In this document: piece after piece, positions 1-6,246 of the stretch
How positions within the stretch are numbered: the first letter of the stretch is position 1
Layout: every line of letters begins with the position of its first letter
Source of the DNA: an uncultured Erysipelotrichaceae bacterium
Lineage (GTDB): Bacteria; Bacillota_I; Bacilli_A; Erysipelotrichales; Erysipelotrichaceae
Length of the DNA stretch: 6,246 nucleotides
Direction: 5' to 3'
NCBI GenBank assembly: GCA_937893115.1
Contig: CALBGK010000257.1
Span: forward strand, 1 to 6,246
The notes under the pieces: model-generated
Seen by the model: only the letters and a program-made list of their open reading frames with translations
Database searches by the model: none
Told to the model about the DNA's origin: nothing
Translations under genes and position numbers: made by a program

Positions 1-13
1 CGCCGGGTAATGG
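1..13 (+). other. 3' end of an unidentified upstream transcript
   Basis: These few bases directly precede the terminator and are richer in G+C than the rest of the window. They could be the last codons of a protein gene (one frame reads Ala-Gly-stop, with TAA at 8-10) or the tail of a structural RNA. Too little is present to choose, so no gene is claimed. The terminator immediately after implies that some + strand transcript ends here. Confidence 0.3.
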
Positions 14-37
14 CCCCTACAATATGTAGGGGTTTTT
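14..37 (+). terminator. Intrinsic (Rho-independent) terminator
   Basis: A perfect 7-bp stem, CCCCTAC (14-20) pairing with GTAGGGG (26-32), closes a 5-nt loop (AATAT) and is followed directly by TTTTT (33-37), then AATTTTG. There is no matching A-run on the left side, so it should work only for + strand transcription. It ends an upstream transcription unit and separates it from the tsaE-led operon. Confidence 0.9.
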
Positions 38-54
38 AATTTTGATTATTTATT

Positions 55-90
55 TAGCTATTTTTACAAGTATTTGGTAATATATATAAG
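55..90 (+). promoter_or_regulatory. Possible promoter for the tsaE-led operon
   Basis: A promoter is expected here because a terminator sits just upstream and a co-directional operon starts just downstream. Two overlapping options are visible. One is an extended -10, TG-G-TAATAT (75-83), with a poor -35 near 55-60. The other is TTTACA (63-68), 16 nt, then TATAAG (85-90). The second has better hexamers but would start transcription at about 96-98, on top of the tsaE ribosome binding site, so the first leaves a more sensible leader. The AT-richness of the region makes chance matches likely. Confidence 0.3.
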
Positions 91-95
91 CATAT

Positions 96-102
96 GGAAG
101 GA
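96..102 (+). promoter_or_regulatory. Ribosome binding site of tsaE (decides the start)
   Basis: GGAAGGA lies 10 nt before the in-frame ATG at 113-115. It supports that ATG over the TTG at 74-76, which would place this element inside the coding region. The nearer ATG at 105-107 is in another frame and meets TGA after three codons. Confidence 0.6.
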
Positions 103-112
103 TAATGAATTT

Positions 113-562
113 ATGATCGAATATTTATCTCATAGTTCTGCTGAAACGATCGATTTAGCTTATAGGATAGGCAAACATCTTCATAAGGGTGATGTCTTAT
201 GCCTAAAGGGTGACTTAGCTGGTGGAAAGACTACTTTTACTAAGGGTATAGGCAAAAGATTAAATATAAAGGATATAATTAATTCACCTACCTTTAACAT
301 CTTGAAGATTTATGAAGGTGATTTACGCTTATTTCATATTGATGCTTATCGTTTAGATAATTCTGATTATGATTTAGGCTTTGATGAATTTTTAGATGAA
401 GGTCTATCTGTCATTGAATGGCCTGAGTATTTTGGCAATTATTTGCCGAAGGAATATTTAGAAATTGAATTTATCTATTTAGATGAAAATGATAGAAAGT
501 TAATCTTTAGACCATGTGGTAAAAGATATACTGAATTATTAAAGGAGCTAGATTTATGCTGA
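113..562 (+). CDS. tsaE: tRNA t6A37 biosynthesis ATPase TsaE
   Basis: TsaE is the small P-loop ATPase that binds the TsaB-TsaD heterodimer and drives its turnover while threonylcarbamoyl is transferred to A37 of ANN-decoding tRNAs in the cytoplasm. The 149-aa product has the family's usual length and landmarks: Walker A GDLAGGKTT (residues 33-41), the SPTF switch region (58-61), HIDAYRL (75-81), and IEWPE followed by LP (101-112). The usual P-loop text is GDLGAGKT; here Ala and Gly are swapped at the fourth and fifth positions, which still satisfies GxxxxGKT. The ATG at 113 is chosen because GGAAGGA lies upstream and the TTG at 74 would add 13 residues without family support. It is the first gene of the operon, and its last 7 nt overlap tsaB. 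B. subtilis ydiB is the positional equivalent. Confidence 0.95.
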   Translation: MIEYLSHSSAETIDLAYRIGKHLHKGDVLCLKGDLAGGKTTFTKGIGKRLNIKDIINSPTFNILKIYEGDLRLFHIDAYRLDNSDYDLGFDEFLDEGLSVIEWPEYFGNYLPKEYLEIEFIYLDENDRKLIFRPCGKRYTELLKELDLC

Positions 563-1143
563 CACTTTGTTTAGATACTGCTTATAAATACTTAACTTGT
601 GCATTGATTGAAGATGATAAGATTGTCTTTTCTTATAGTGAAGAATGTTTTAAAAGACAATCTGAAGAAATCTTTGTGGTACTTGAAGATATGCTTCAAA
701 AGACTAATAAACGTCTTTTAGATATCGATAGTATTTGTATCACTTCGGGTCCTGGATCTTATACTGGCGTAAGAATAGCGATGACCATCGCTAAGGTTTT
801 AGCTTCTTTAGCTGATTTAAAATTATATACCATCTCCACTTTGCGCCTATATGCCAATATGCAAGCTAATACTTTAGTTTTGCTGGATGCTCGCGCTAAT
901 CGTGCCTATGTAGGCATCTATGATAAAGTTTCTATCATTATGGACGATACGGTATTGGAAATAGATAAGATTGATGCGACAGAGCATAATGTCGTTGGCG
1001 ATGGTCATCTAATCGCTCTAGAAGATAAGATGCCAGACATTAGTGAAGCCTTTTTAAATACTAAGGCTATATGGCAAGAAGTCAAGGATATTGAACATCT
1101 CGTTCCTGTTTATCTCAAAGAGAGTGAATCATATTTAAAATGA
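556..1143 (+). CDS. tsaB: tRNA t6A37 biosynthesis protein TsaB
   Basis: TsaB is the ASKHA-fold partner that dimerises with TsaD and acts as scaffold for t6A synthesis; it is not itself the catalyst. The N-terminal domain is clear: LCLDTAYKYLTCALI (4-18), the hallmark GPGSYTGVR (65-73) and LLDARANRAYVGIYD (109-123). The end VPVYLKESESYLK matches the usual C-terminal P-x-YL-R/K pattern, so the gene is not cut at its 3' end. At 195 aa it is shorter than typical homologues (about 220-230 aa), the loss falling inside the C-terminal domain. Where many TsaB proteins read HSexL, this one has QSEEI (34-38). The start has a good site, AAAGGAG (541-547), 8 nt upstream and inside tsaE. It overlaps tsaE by 7 nt and rimI by 4 nt (ATGA). 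Confidence 0.92.
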   Translation: MLTLCLDTAYKYLTCALIEDDKIVFSYSEECFKRQSEEIFVVLEDMLQKTNKRLLDIDSICITSGPGSYTGVRIAMTIAKVLASLADLKLYTISTLRLYANMQANTLVLLDARANRAYVGIYDKVSIIMDDTVLEIDKIDATEHNVVGDGHLIALEDKMPDISEAFLNTKAIWQEVKDIEHLVPVYLKESESYLK

Positions 1144-1604
1144 TTGAAAAAATGTTAGAAAAAGACCTCGATGCAGTCTTAAAGATTGAAGAAGAGGTAT
1201 TTACATCTCGATGGACGAGAGATCAATTATTATATGAACTCAATGAAAATGAGTTTTCTCATCTCTATGTGATTAGATTAGACGACAAAGTAATCGCCTA
1301 CGCAGGTATATGGATACTTTTTGAAAGAGCGGAGATTACAACTATTGCAGTAAGCAAGAAGCATCAAGGAAAAGGTTATGGTAGAATGCTTCTTAAACAT
1401 CTACTACGCATAGCTATAGCTAATAATTGTGATATTTGTAGTTTGGAAGTTCGCCCATCTAATCAAATAGCTATTAATTTATATGAGAGTTTGGGTTTTG
1501 AGAAATTGCGCATCCGCAAAGATTATTATGCTGATAATCACGAAGATGCGATAGAGATGATAAGACTAATAGGAGGATTGAATGAAGAAGATTTTGGCTA
1601 TTGA
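1140..1604 (+). CDS. rimI: Ribosomal protein bS18-alanine N-acetyltransferase RimI
   Basis: This is a GNAT-fold acetyl-CoA-dependent N-terminal acetyltransferase; the named family acetylates the N-terminal Ala of ribosomal protein bS18, and some homologues act on other protein N-termini. The 154-aa product shows the acetyl-CoA motif QGKGYG (76-81), and LEVRPSN (102-108) followed by INLYESLGF (112-120), the RimI signature. Glu103 and Tyr115 fall at the positions described as catalytic in Salmonella RimI. The ATG at 1140 overlaps the tsaB stop as ATGA and has only a weak purine stretch upstream (about 1117-1124), so translational coupling to tsaB is likely. Its last 23 nt also encode the start of tsaD. 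rimI is a regular member of t6A clusters (ydiD in B. subtilis). Its substrate here is inferred from family and position. Confidence 0.92.
   Translation: MIEKMLEKDLDAVLKIEEEVFTSRWTRDQLLYELNENEFSHLYVIRLDDKVIAYAGIWILFERAEITTIAVSKKHQGKGYGRMLLKHLLRIAIANNCDICSLEVRPSNQIAINLYESLGFEKLRIRKDYYADNHEDAIEMIRLIGGLNEEDFGY
1571..1576 (+). promoter_or_regulatory. Ribosome binding site of tsaD inside rimI
   Basis: A perfect AGGAGG sits 5 nt before the tsaD ATG (1582-1584) while also encoding part of the RimI C-terminal tail (the IGG residues). It fixes the tsaD start despite the 23-nt overlap and suggests that TsaD is translated strongly on its own and not only by coupling. Confidence 0.85.
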
Positions 1605-2568
1605 GTCAAGTTGTGATGAGACAGCTTGTGCGATTCTAGATGAAGAATTAAATATCTTATCTAGTGTAGTTACATCGCAGATAGATATCCATGCCCGCTT
1701 TGGTGGTGTCATTCCTGAAGTTGCTTCTAGAATGCATATTGAACAGATTTCTATTGTCATCAAAGAGGCTGTTAATAAGGCCGCTATCGATTTAAAGGAT
1801 ATCGACGCCATAGCTTATACTATAGGTCCTGGTTTAATCGGTTCTTTACATATTGGAGCTGCGGCTGCTAAGGCTTTGGCCTTTTATTATCAAAAACCTT
1901 TAATCGGTGTACATCACTTGCGTGGTCATATTTTTATCAATGAATTGATTGAACCATTGAACTATCCATTATTGGCTCTAGTAGTAAGTGGTGGCCATAC
2001 TGAGCTAGTATATATGAAGGATGATAATTCCTTTGAAATTATTGGTACTACTTTAGATGATGCCATCGGTGAGACATATGATAAAGTGGCAAGAGTCTTA
2101 GGCTTAGAATATCCTGGTGGACCTAAGATTGACGCTCTAGCTAAAAGTGGCAAAGCTAACTACAGTTTGCCTACACCAAAGATCGATGCTTATAATTTCT
2201 CATTCTCTGGCCTCAAAAATGCCACTATACAGCTTGTCAACAAGCTTAAAGCGAATGGAGAACTAATCGATGCAGATTTGGCTTATGCCTTTCAAGATAC
2301 AGCTTTACATTGTCTTTTAGACAAGAGCCTTAAAGCCATTGATGAATTAGATGTCAAGCAGTTTATTTTAGCAGGCGGAGTGGCTTGCAACTCACGTTTA
2401 CGCGAATTAGTGAGCGAGAATGTCAAAGGTATTAAAGTTACTTTGCCACCACTGAAATATTGTACAGATAATGCTACGATGATAGCTGCTGCAGCATTCC
2501 ACTATTTGAAACACGAACAGTTTGTCAACTTCAGTGCAGCATCAAAATCTTCAATGTCGATAGAGTAA
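1582..2568 (+). CDS. tsaD: tRNA N6-threonylcarbamoyladenosine transferase TsaD
   Basis: TsaD (Kae1/Gcp family) is the catalytic subunit that moves the threonylcarbamoyl group from threonylcarbamoyl-AMP to A37 of tRNA. The 328-aa product is near full family length (about 335-345) and carries the whole signature: IESSCDET (7-14), GGVIPEVASR (41-50), TIGPGL (80-85), the metal-binding HHLRGH (111-116, ligands probably His112 and His116), SGGHTEL (136-142), DDAIGETYDKVARVLGLEYPGG (split at 159-170 and 171-180), FSFSGLKNA (206-214) and CTDNATMIA (294-302), where Asp296 is the third metal ligand. The start is set by AGGAGG 5 nt upstream and by the conserved MKKILAIESSCDET opening. It is the last gene of the overlapping t6A block; TsaB and TsaE are its partners next door. 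Confidence 0.97.
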   Translation: MKKILAIESSCDETACAILDEELNILSSVVTSQIDIHARFGGVIPEVASRMHIEQISIVIKEAVNKAAIDLKDIDAIAYTIGPGLIGSLHIGAAAAKALAFYYQKPLIGVHHLRGHIFINELIEPLNYPLLALVVSGGHTELVYMKDDNSFEIIGTTLDDAIGETYDKVARVLGLEYPGGPKIDALAKSGKANYSLPTPKIDAYNFSFSGLKNATIQLVNKLKANGELIDADLAYAFQDTALHCLLDKSLKAIDELDVKQFILAGGVACNSRLRELVSENVKGIKVTLPPLKYCTDNATMIAAAAFHYLKHEQFVNFSAASKSSMSIE

Positions 2569-2575
2569 ATTAAAT

Positions 2576-2605
2576 ATGCCATTTTTTTCACAAATGTAGT
2601 ATAGT
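2576..2605 (+). promoter_or_regulatory. Possible rex promoter with a Rex-like half-site
   Basis: The 56-nt gap between tsaD and rex is the only internal space long enough for a promoter. TATAGT (2600-2605) resembles a -10 box, with ATGCCA (2576-2581) 18 nt upstream as a weak -35. Between them, TTCACAA (2587-2593) matches the right arm of the Rex operator TTGTGAA-N4-TTCACAA in 7 of 7 bases, but the left arm (2576-2582) matches only about 3 of 7. Transcription would start at about 2611-2613, close to the AGAGGTGAT binding site of rex (2612-2620). Rex often regulates its own gene, so autoregulation is plausible but not shown. Confidence 0.3.
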
Positions 2606-2624
2606 AGTTTCAGAGGTGATGTAA

Positions 2625-3236
2625 ATGAAGAAGATCTCCAAAGCTACATTAAAGCGCTACCCTATATATTTAAAGGCTTTAAATAAATTGAAAAAGATGG
2701 GCAAAGATAAAGTCATGTCTTCGGAATTGGCTGAGTTTACATCTATACAGCCAACTACCATACGCCGTGACTTTTCATTATTAGGCAGCCTAGGAAAACA
2801 GGGCTATGGCTACGACATCGACTCACTGATTGAAATCTTTTCACGTTGTTTAGGCGTTGACTATGATGAAAAGATTATCTTGGTGGGTGCTGGCAATTTT
2901 GGTAAAGCCATCTTGAATTATAATCATTGGGATAATGTCGTTGGAGAGATAGTCTGTGCTTTTGATAAATATCCAGAAAAATGTGGTGAATTATCAGTTC
3001 CTTTATATCACATCGATGATTTGGAAAATAAGATACCGGAAGGTTGTCATATCGCCATCATCTGTATAAGCGGAGATATCCAAACGACTGTTGATCGCTT
3101 AGTATCTTTAGGCATCAATGGCATTGTTGATTTTACAAGAGAACATTTCACTGTACCTAAGAATGTTCACTTGCGCAATGTCGACGTCGTTTCGACTATA
3201 CAAGAAATCGTCTTTGAAGCAAATGAAATGCAATAA
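2625..3236 (+). CDS. rex: Redox-sensing transcriptional repressor Rex
   Basis: Rex is a homodimeric repressor that binds operators when NADH is low and leaves them when NADH rises, releasing fermentation and respiration genes. The 203-aa product has the usual length and both domains: an N-terminal winged helix (about residues 3-75) opening with [13 protein letters not shown] and containing the recognition segment [11 protein letters not shown] (44-54) and GKQGYGY (57-63), then a Rossmann domain with VGAGNFG (87-93, the GxGxxG dinucleotide loop) and Asp114 in AFDKYP, placed to bind the NAD(H) ribose. A C-terminal helix follows (about 188-203). The start has AGAGGTGAT at 2612-2620, 4 nt before ATG. 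In B. subtilis rex also lies close to the tsaEBD/rimI genes. A Rex-like half-site just upstream suggests autoregulation. Confidence 0.95.
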   Translation: MKKISKATLKRYPIYLKALNKLKKMGKDKVMSSELAEFTSIQPTTIRRDFSLLGSLGKQGYGYDIDSLIEIFSRCLGVDYDEKIILVGAGNFGKAILNYNHWDNVVGEIVCAFDKYPEKCGELSVPLYHIDDLENKIPEGCHIAIICISGDIQTTVDRLVSLGINGIVDFTREHFTVPKNVHLRNVDVVSTIQEIVFEANEMQ

Positions 3237-3250
3237 CAGGGGGAAAGATT

Positions 3251-4633
3251 ATGTTAGATTTTAAGACATCAAGAGAATTATACGAACTAGTATATTATAA
3301 AAATCAAGTTGAACTCGACCAGATTGAATATGTGCAGATGGACGGTTGGGTCAGAACTAATAGAGATAATGGTTCTATCGGTTTTATTGAATTAAATGAT
3401 GGAACATATTTTCGCAATGTTCAGATTGTTTATCATCCAAATTTAACAAATTATAAAGAAGTTTCTAAATTACTTACAGGATCTAGCGTCACTGTTACTG
3501 GTAAATTTATCTATACGCCAGACAACAAGCAACCATTTGAATTAGAAGCTACAGAGATAGAGATTATCTCCGCATGTGATGAATCATATCCTTTACAAAA
3601 GAAACGTCATAGCTTTGAATATCTTCGTGAGATGCCACACTTGCGCGTTAGAACTAATACCTTTAATGCGGTATTCCGCTTGCGCAGTGTCCTTTCAATG
3701 GCCATCCACGAGTTTTTCCAAAATCAAGGCTTCGTCTATGTACATACACCAATCATCACTTCTATGGATGGGGAAGGTGCTGGTGATATGTTTAGAGTGA
3801 CCACTATCGATAACCAAGATTTTGAAAAAGATTTCTTTGGCAAAGAGGCTTTTTTAGCTGTTACCGGTCAATTACAGGTCGAATCTTATTGCATGGCATT
3901 TAGAGATGTCTATACTTTTGGACCAACATTTAGAGCCGAGAATTCTAATACGACTACTCATGCGGCTGAATTCTGGATGATAGAACCAGAGATTGCCTTT
4001 GCCGACCTTGAAGATAATATGGATTTAATCGAAGACCTGATTAAGTATTGTATCACTTATGTCTTAGAGAACTGCCCAGAAGAGATGAAATTCTTCAATG
4101 ATTTTATCGATAAGACCTTAATTGAACGCATTACTAAACTAAAAGATTCACATTTTAGAAGAATGACTTATACTGAAGCTATTGATATTTTATTAAAAGC
4201 TGATGTCCAATTTGAAAATAAAGTATATTGGGGCATGGACCTAAATTCTGAACATGAAAAGTATATCTGTGACAAGATTGTAAATGGTCCAGTCTTCTTA
4301 ACTGACTATCCAAAAGATATCAAAGCTTTCTACATGCGTTTAAATGACGACAACAAGACTGTTGCCGCTTGTGACTTATTAGTGCCACATATCGGTGAAC
4401 TAGTAGGGGGATCACAACGTGAAGAACGTATCGATGTCCTCAAAAAGCGCATGGAAGAATTAGGGATGGATATTGATGCCTATAGTTGGTATCTAGATTT
4501 AAGAAGATATGGCGGATGCAAGCATGCAGGATTTGGTGTAGGTTTTGAACGCCTCATCATGTATCTAAGTGGTATGCAGAATATTCGTGATGTCTTGCCA
4601 TTCCCTCGCACACCTAAAAATTTAATTTTCTAG
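3251..4633 (+). CDS. asnS: Asparaginyl-tRNA synthetase AsnRS
   Basis: This class IIb aminoacyl-tRNA synthetase activates Asn with ATP and loads it on tRNA-Asn in the cytoplasm. The 460-aa product is close to the usual bacterial length (about 463-466). An OB-fold anticodon-binding domain occupies about residues 26-110 ([20 protein letters not shown] at 30-49). The catalytic domain shows a motif 1 region ending [10 protein letters not shown] (161-170), the AsnRS-type DGEGAGDMF (173-181), motif 2 starting FRAENSN (227-233) and ending AEFWMIEPE (239-247), and motif 3 GFGVGFERL (427-435, Arg434). These are AsnRS residues rather than AspRS or LysRS ones. AGGGGG (3238-3243) lies 7 nt before ATG. The gene follows rex by 14 nt, too short for a T-box leader, and the next gene starts 8 nt later, so it is probably co-transcribed with rex. 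Confidence 0.97.
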   Translation: MLDFKTSRELYELVYYKNQVELDQIEYVQMDGWVRTNRDNGSIGFIELNDGTYFRNVQIVYHPNLTNYKEVSKLLTGSSVTVTGKFIYTPDNKQPFELEATEIEIISACDESYPLQKKRHSFEYLREMPHLRVRTNTFNAVFRLRSVLSMAIHEFFQNQGFVYVHTPIITSMDGEGAGDMFRVTTIDNQDFEKDFFGKEAFLAVTGQLQVESYCMAFRDVYTFGPTFRAENSNTTTHAAEFWMIEPEIAFADLEDNMDLIEDLIKYCITYVLENCPEEMKFFNDFIDKTLIERITKLKDSHFRRMTYTEAIDILLKADVQFENKVYWGMDLNSEHEKYICDKIVNGPVFLTDYPKDIKAFYMRLNDDNKTVAACDLLVPHIGELVGGSQREERIDVLKKRMEELGMDIDAYSWYLDLRRYGGCKHAGFGVGFERLIMYLSGMQNIRDVLPFPRTPKNLIF

Positions 4634-4637
4634 GAGG
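4631..4637 (+). promoter_or_regulatory. Ribosome binding site of the ABC-F gene, overlapping the asnS stop
   Basis: TAGGAGG combines the asnS stop codon TAG (4631-4633) with an AGGAGG element, 4 nt before the ATG at 4642. The arrangement favours coupling of the two genes and shows that the translation start of the broken ABC-F gene is intact. Confidence 0.8.
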
Positions 4638-4641
4638 TTCA

Positions 4642-6246
4642 ATGTTATATCAAATAAGTGGGGGCACACTTTTCTTCGGTGCTAATGACGTTTTTGAAAA
4701 TATTGATTTCAATGTCAATGAGAATGAAAAGATTGCCCTTGTAGGTAGAAATGGTTCTGGTAAGACCTCTCTATTAAAAGTTATAACTGGAGAAGTAGAA
4801 TTATCTAGAGGCCAGATATATAAGAACAATAGAGCTAGTATATCCTATCTTGAGCAAAATGCTTTTAGTGATGAAAATATTACAGCACTAGAAGCTTTTA
4901 ATTCGGTGTTTACCGATTTAATTCAAAAAGAAAAAGAGTTAGAGAACTTAGCCCTAAAAATGAATAGCGATCACAGCGAAGAGACTATCAATGCTTATCT
5001 TCTTTTTCTGGTGGTGAGAAGACCAAGATAGCCTTTGCGAAATTATTATTGTCAAAACCAGATTTATTATTGCTGGATGAGCCGACTAATCATCTTGACT
5101 TGTCGACTATTGAGTGGCTAGAGAATTATCTAGCTAAATATAAAAAAGCCATGGTTCTAGTATCCCACGATAGAGCTTTCTTAGATAAGACCGTAAATGT
5201 CGTCTATGAGCTAGAATATGGTAATATCAAACGTTATAGCGGAAATTATTCATCCTTTGTAGAACAGAAGAAGAATGACCTCTTAAAGATGGAAGCTTCA
5301 TATAAGCATCAACAGAAAGAGATTAAACGTTTAGAGGAACTGATCGAGAAATTCCGCTACAAGAAAAATAAGGCAGCCTTTGCTCAAAGCAAGATTAAAT
5401 ATCTTGAACGCATGGATAAGATAGAAGACCCTAAAAAAGCTGACACCAAGACTTTTAAGGCTAAATTTGTCTGTGCGATTAAAGGTGGAAAAAATGTCTT
5501 AAGTCTCGACCATCTATCTTGTGGTTATGATTCAGAGTTATGTAATGTCACTCTAGATATTAAAAAGGGTGATAGGATATGTGTCATGGGTGATAATGGT
5601 ACAGGTAAATCGACATTACTAAAGACCATTATTGATGTTGTGCCAGCACTTGGAGGTTATAAGCTATTCGGTCATCAGATTGAAGTTGCTTACTTTGATC
5701 AAAATATCGCTCATATTCAAAGTGATAAGACAGTCATCGAAGATTTGTGGGATGCCTATCCAGAATTAACTAAACAAGAGGTTAGAAATGTCTTAGGAGC
5801 CTTCTTATTTTCGGCTGATGAAGTCTTTAAAGAAGTGAATGTCTTATCAGGTGGCGAAAAGGTTCGCTTAGCCTTGGCTAAACTCATGCTCAAAAGGGCA
5901 AACTTCTTGATTCTAGATGAACCGACTAACCACTTGGACATCATTTCTAAAGAAGCTTTAGAAGCAGCTTTAGCTGATTATGATGGCACTATTCTATTTG
6001 TTTCGCACGATCGCTACTTCATCAAAAAGATAGCCACTTCTTGTCTGGTGCTTGAAAATGGTAAATCGACATATTATCCTGATGGCTATGGCGATTATAT
6101 CGATGCAGCTAAAGAAGTGGTTAAAGAGGTAAAAGAAGAAAAGAAAGTTGTCAATCAAAAGCCTAGGGCCAAATACAATTTAAATAAGATAGAGGCCGAA
6201 ATATCACGCTTAGAAGATCTTTTAGAAGAAAAAAGAGCTTTGCGTT
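4642..6246 (+). pseudogene. ABC-F family ATPase (YdiF-like), frameshifted by an internal deletion, cut by the window edge
   Basis: ABC-F proteins have two ATPase domains and no membrane part; they act at the ribosome. The first frame (4642-5031) encodes 129 aa: an N-terminal strand region, Walker A GRNGSGKT (35-42) and Q-loop SYLEQ (68-72), up to EETINAY, then LLFLVVRRPR and a stop at 5029-5031. The rest continues in the -1 frame, open from 4968 to the edge: LSSFSGGEKTKIAF (4995-5036), Walker B LLLLDEPTNHLD (5064-5099), VSHDRAF, a charged linker with KFRYKKNKAAFAQSKIKYLE, a second Walker A GDNGTGKS (5589-5612), LSGGEKVRLAL (5844-5876), FLILDEPTNHLD (5904-5939), VSHDRYF and the start of a Lys/Glu-rich C-terminal coiled coil. 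Compared with B. subtilis YdiF as I recall it, about 35 residues are missing at the join. The start (AGGAGG) is sound, and both frames keep strong conservation, so the damage is recent or an assembly artefact. Confidence 0.85.
4990..5007 (+). other. Deletion and frameshift junction in the ABC-F gene
   Basis: The upstream frame reads Ile-Asn-Ala-Tyr with TAT at 4996-4998. The downstream frame reads Leu-Ser-Ser-Phe-Ser-Gly-Gly with TTA at 4995-4997. Both halves look native up to this point, so the breakpoint falls within about TTAT (4995-4998), where they share bases. A T5 run (5003-5007) lies just after. The number of bases lost cannot be a multiple of three; about 110 is a rough estimate from family spacing. 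Confidence 0.75.

Noticed and set aside
105..107. ATG nearer the GGAAGGA site
   Set aside because: It is out of frame with tsaE and is followed by TGA after three codons.
74..112. TTG start extending tsaE upstream by 13 residues
   Set aside because: It has no good ribosome binding site at the right distance and lacks family support, and the extension would cover the GGAAGGA site that serves the ATG at 113.
560..1604. Possible Mycoplasma-type code (TGA as Trp), suggested by low G+C
   Set aside because: tsaE, tsaB and rimI all end at TGA exactly where their families end, and Trp is encoded by TGG.
1566..1811. Minus-strand open frame of 81 codons
   Set aside because: It lies antisense to the conserved start of tsaD and encodes nothing recognisable; it is a by-product of tsaD codon use.
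1962..2153. Minus-strand open frame of 63 codons
   Set aside because: It is entirely antisense to conserved tsaD motifs, with no independent evidence.
2569..2596. Terminator after tsaD, suggested by the T7 run at 2582-2588
   Set aside because: No stable GC-rich hairpin precedes the T-run.
3237..3250. T-box riboswitch before asnS, common for aminoacyl-tRNA synthetase genes in Firmicutes
   Set aside because: The gap to rex is only 14 nt and holds just the ribosome binding site.
3576..3800. Plus-strand open frame of 74 codons inside asnS
   Set aside because: It is an alternative frame over a well-conserved AsnRS region, with no recognisable product.
5756..5944. Minus-strand open frame of 62 codons
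   Set aside because: It is antisense to the second signature and Walker B of the ABC-F protein, and its apparent openness follows from that coding.
1..6246. A previously undescribed defence, mobile or biosynthetic system
   Set aside because: All genes belong to known housekeeping families; no inverted-repeat elements, transposase, arrays or unexplained long non-coding stretch were seen.

Overview
This is a low-G+C stretch (by eye about one third G+C) in which every recognisable gene lies on the + strand. Several features point to a Firmicutes-type (Bacillota) bacterium: strong AGGAGG-type ribosome binding sites, short gaps or overlaps, a Rex redox repressor, and a cluster order close to the Bacillus subtilis ydiB-ydiC-ydiD-ydiE-ydiF...rex region. 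The low G+C and divergent sequences would fit an Erysipelotrichia-like or related gut lineage, but the window alone cannot settle that. TGA is used as a stop by the first three genes and every Trp codon I read is TGG, so this is the standard bacterial code and not the Mycoplasma code.

Layout: an intrinsic terminator (14-37) closes whatever lies upstream. A short AT-rich leader follows, then the tightly coupled block tsaE (113-562), tsaB (556-1143), rimI (1140-1604) and tsaD (1582-2568), with overlaps of 7, 4 and 23 nt. A 56-nt gap at 2569-2624 is the only sizeable internal intergenic space. It carries a possible promoter and a Rex-like half-site ahead of rex (2625-3236). asnS (3251-4633) and a ydiF-like ABC-F ATPase gene (4642 to beyond the right edge) follow with gaps of 14 and 8 nt.

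How the genes work together: TsaB, TsaD and TsaE make up the bacterial machinery that transfers the threonylcarbamoyl group onto A37 of ANN-decoding tRNAs (t6A); the TsaC/Sua5 partner is not in the window. RimI is an N-acetyltransferase habitually found in this cluster. AsnRS charges tRNA-Asn, itself a t6A substrate, and ABC-F proteins act on ribosomes, so most of the window concerns translation. Rex links transcription to the NADH/NAD+ ratio.

The one striking anomaly is in the ABC-F gene. About 35 codons between the first-domain Walker A region and its SGG signature are missing, and the join at about 4995-4998 shifts the frame. The upstream part therefore stops at 5029-5031, while the rest of the protein runs open in the -1 frame to the window edge. 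This is a recent pseudogene, an assembly error or, less likely, a frame rescued by slippage. I see no mobile element, CRISPR array, RNA gene or unknown multi-gene system; apart from the broken ABC-F gene this is ordinary core-genome sequence.
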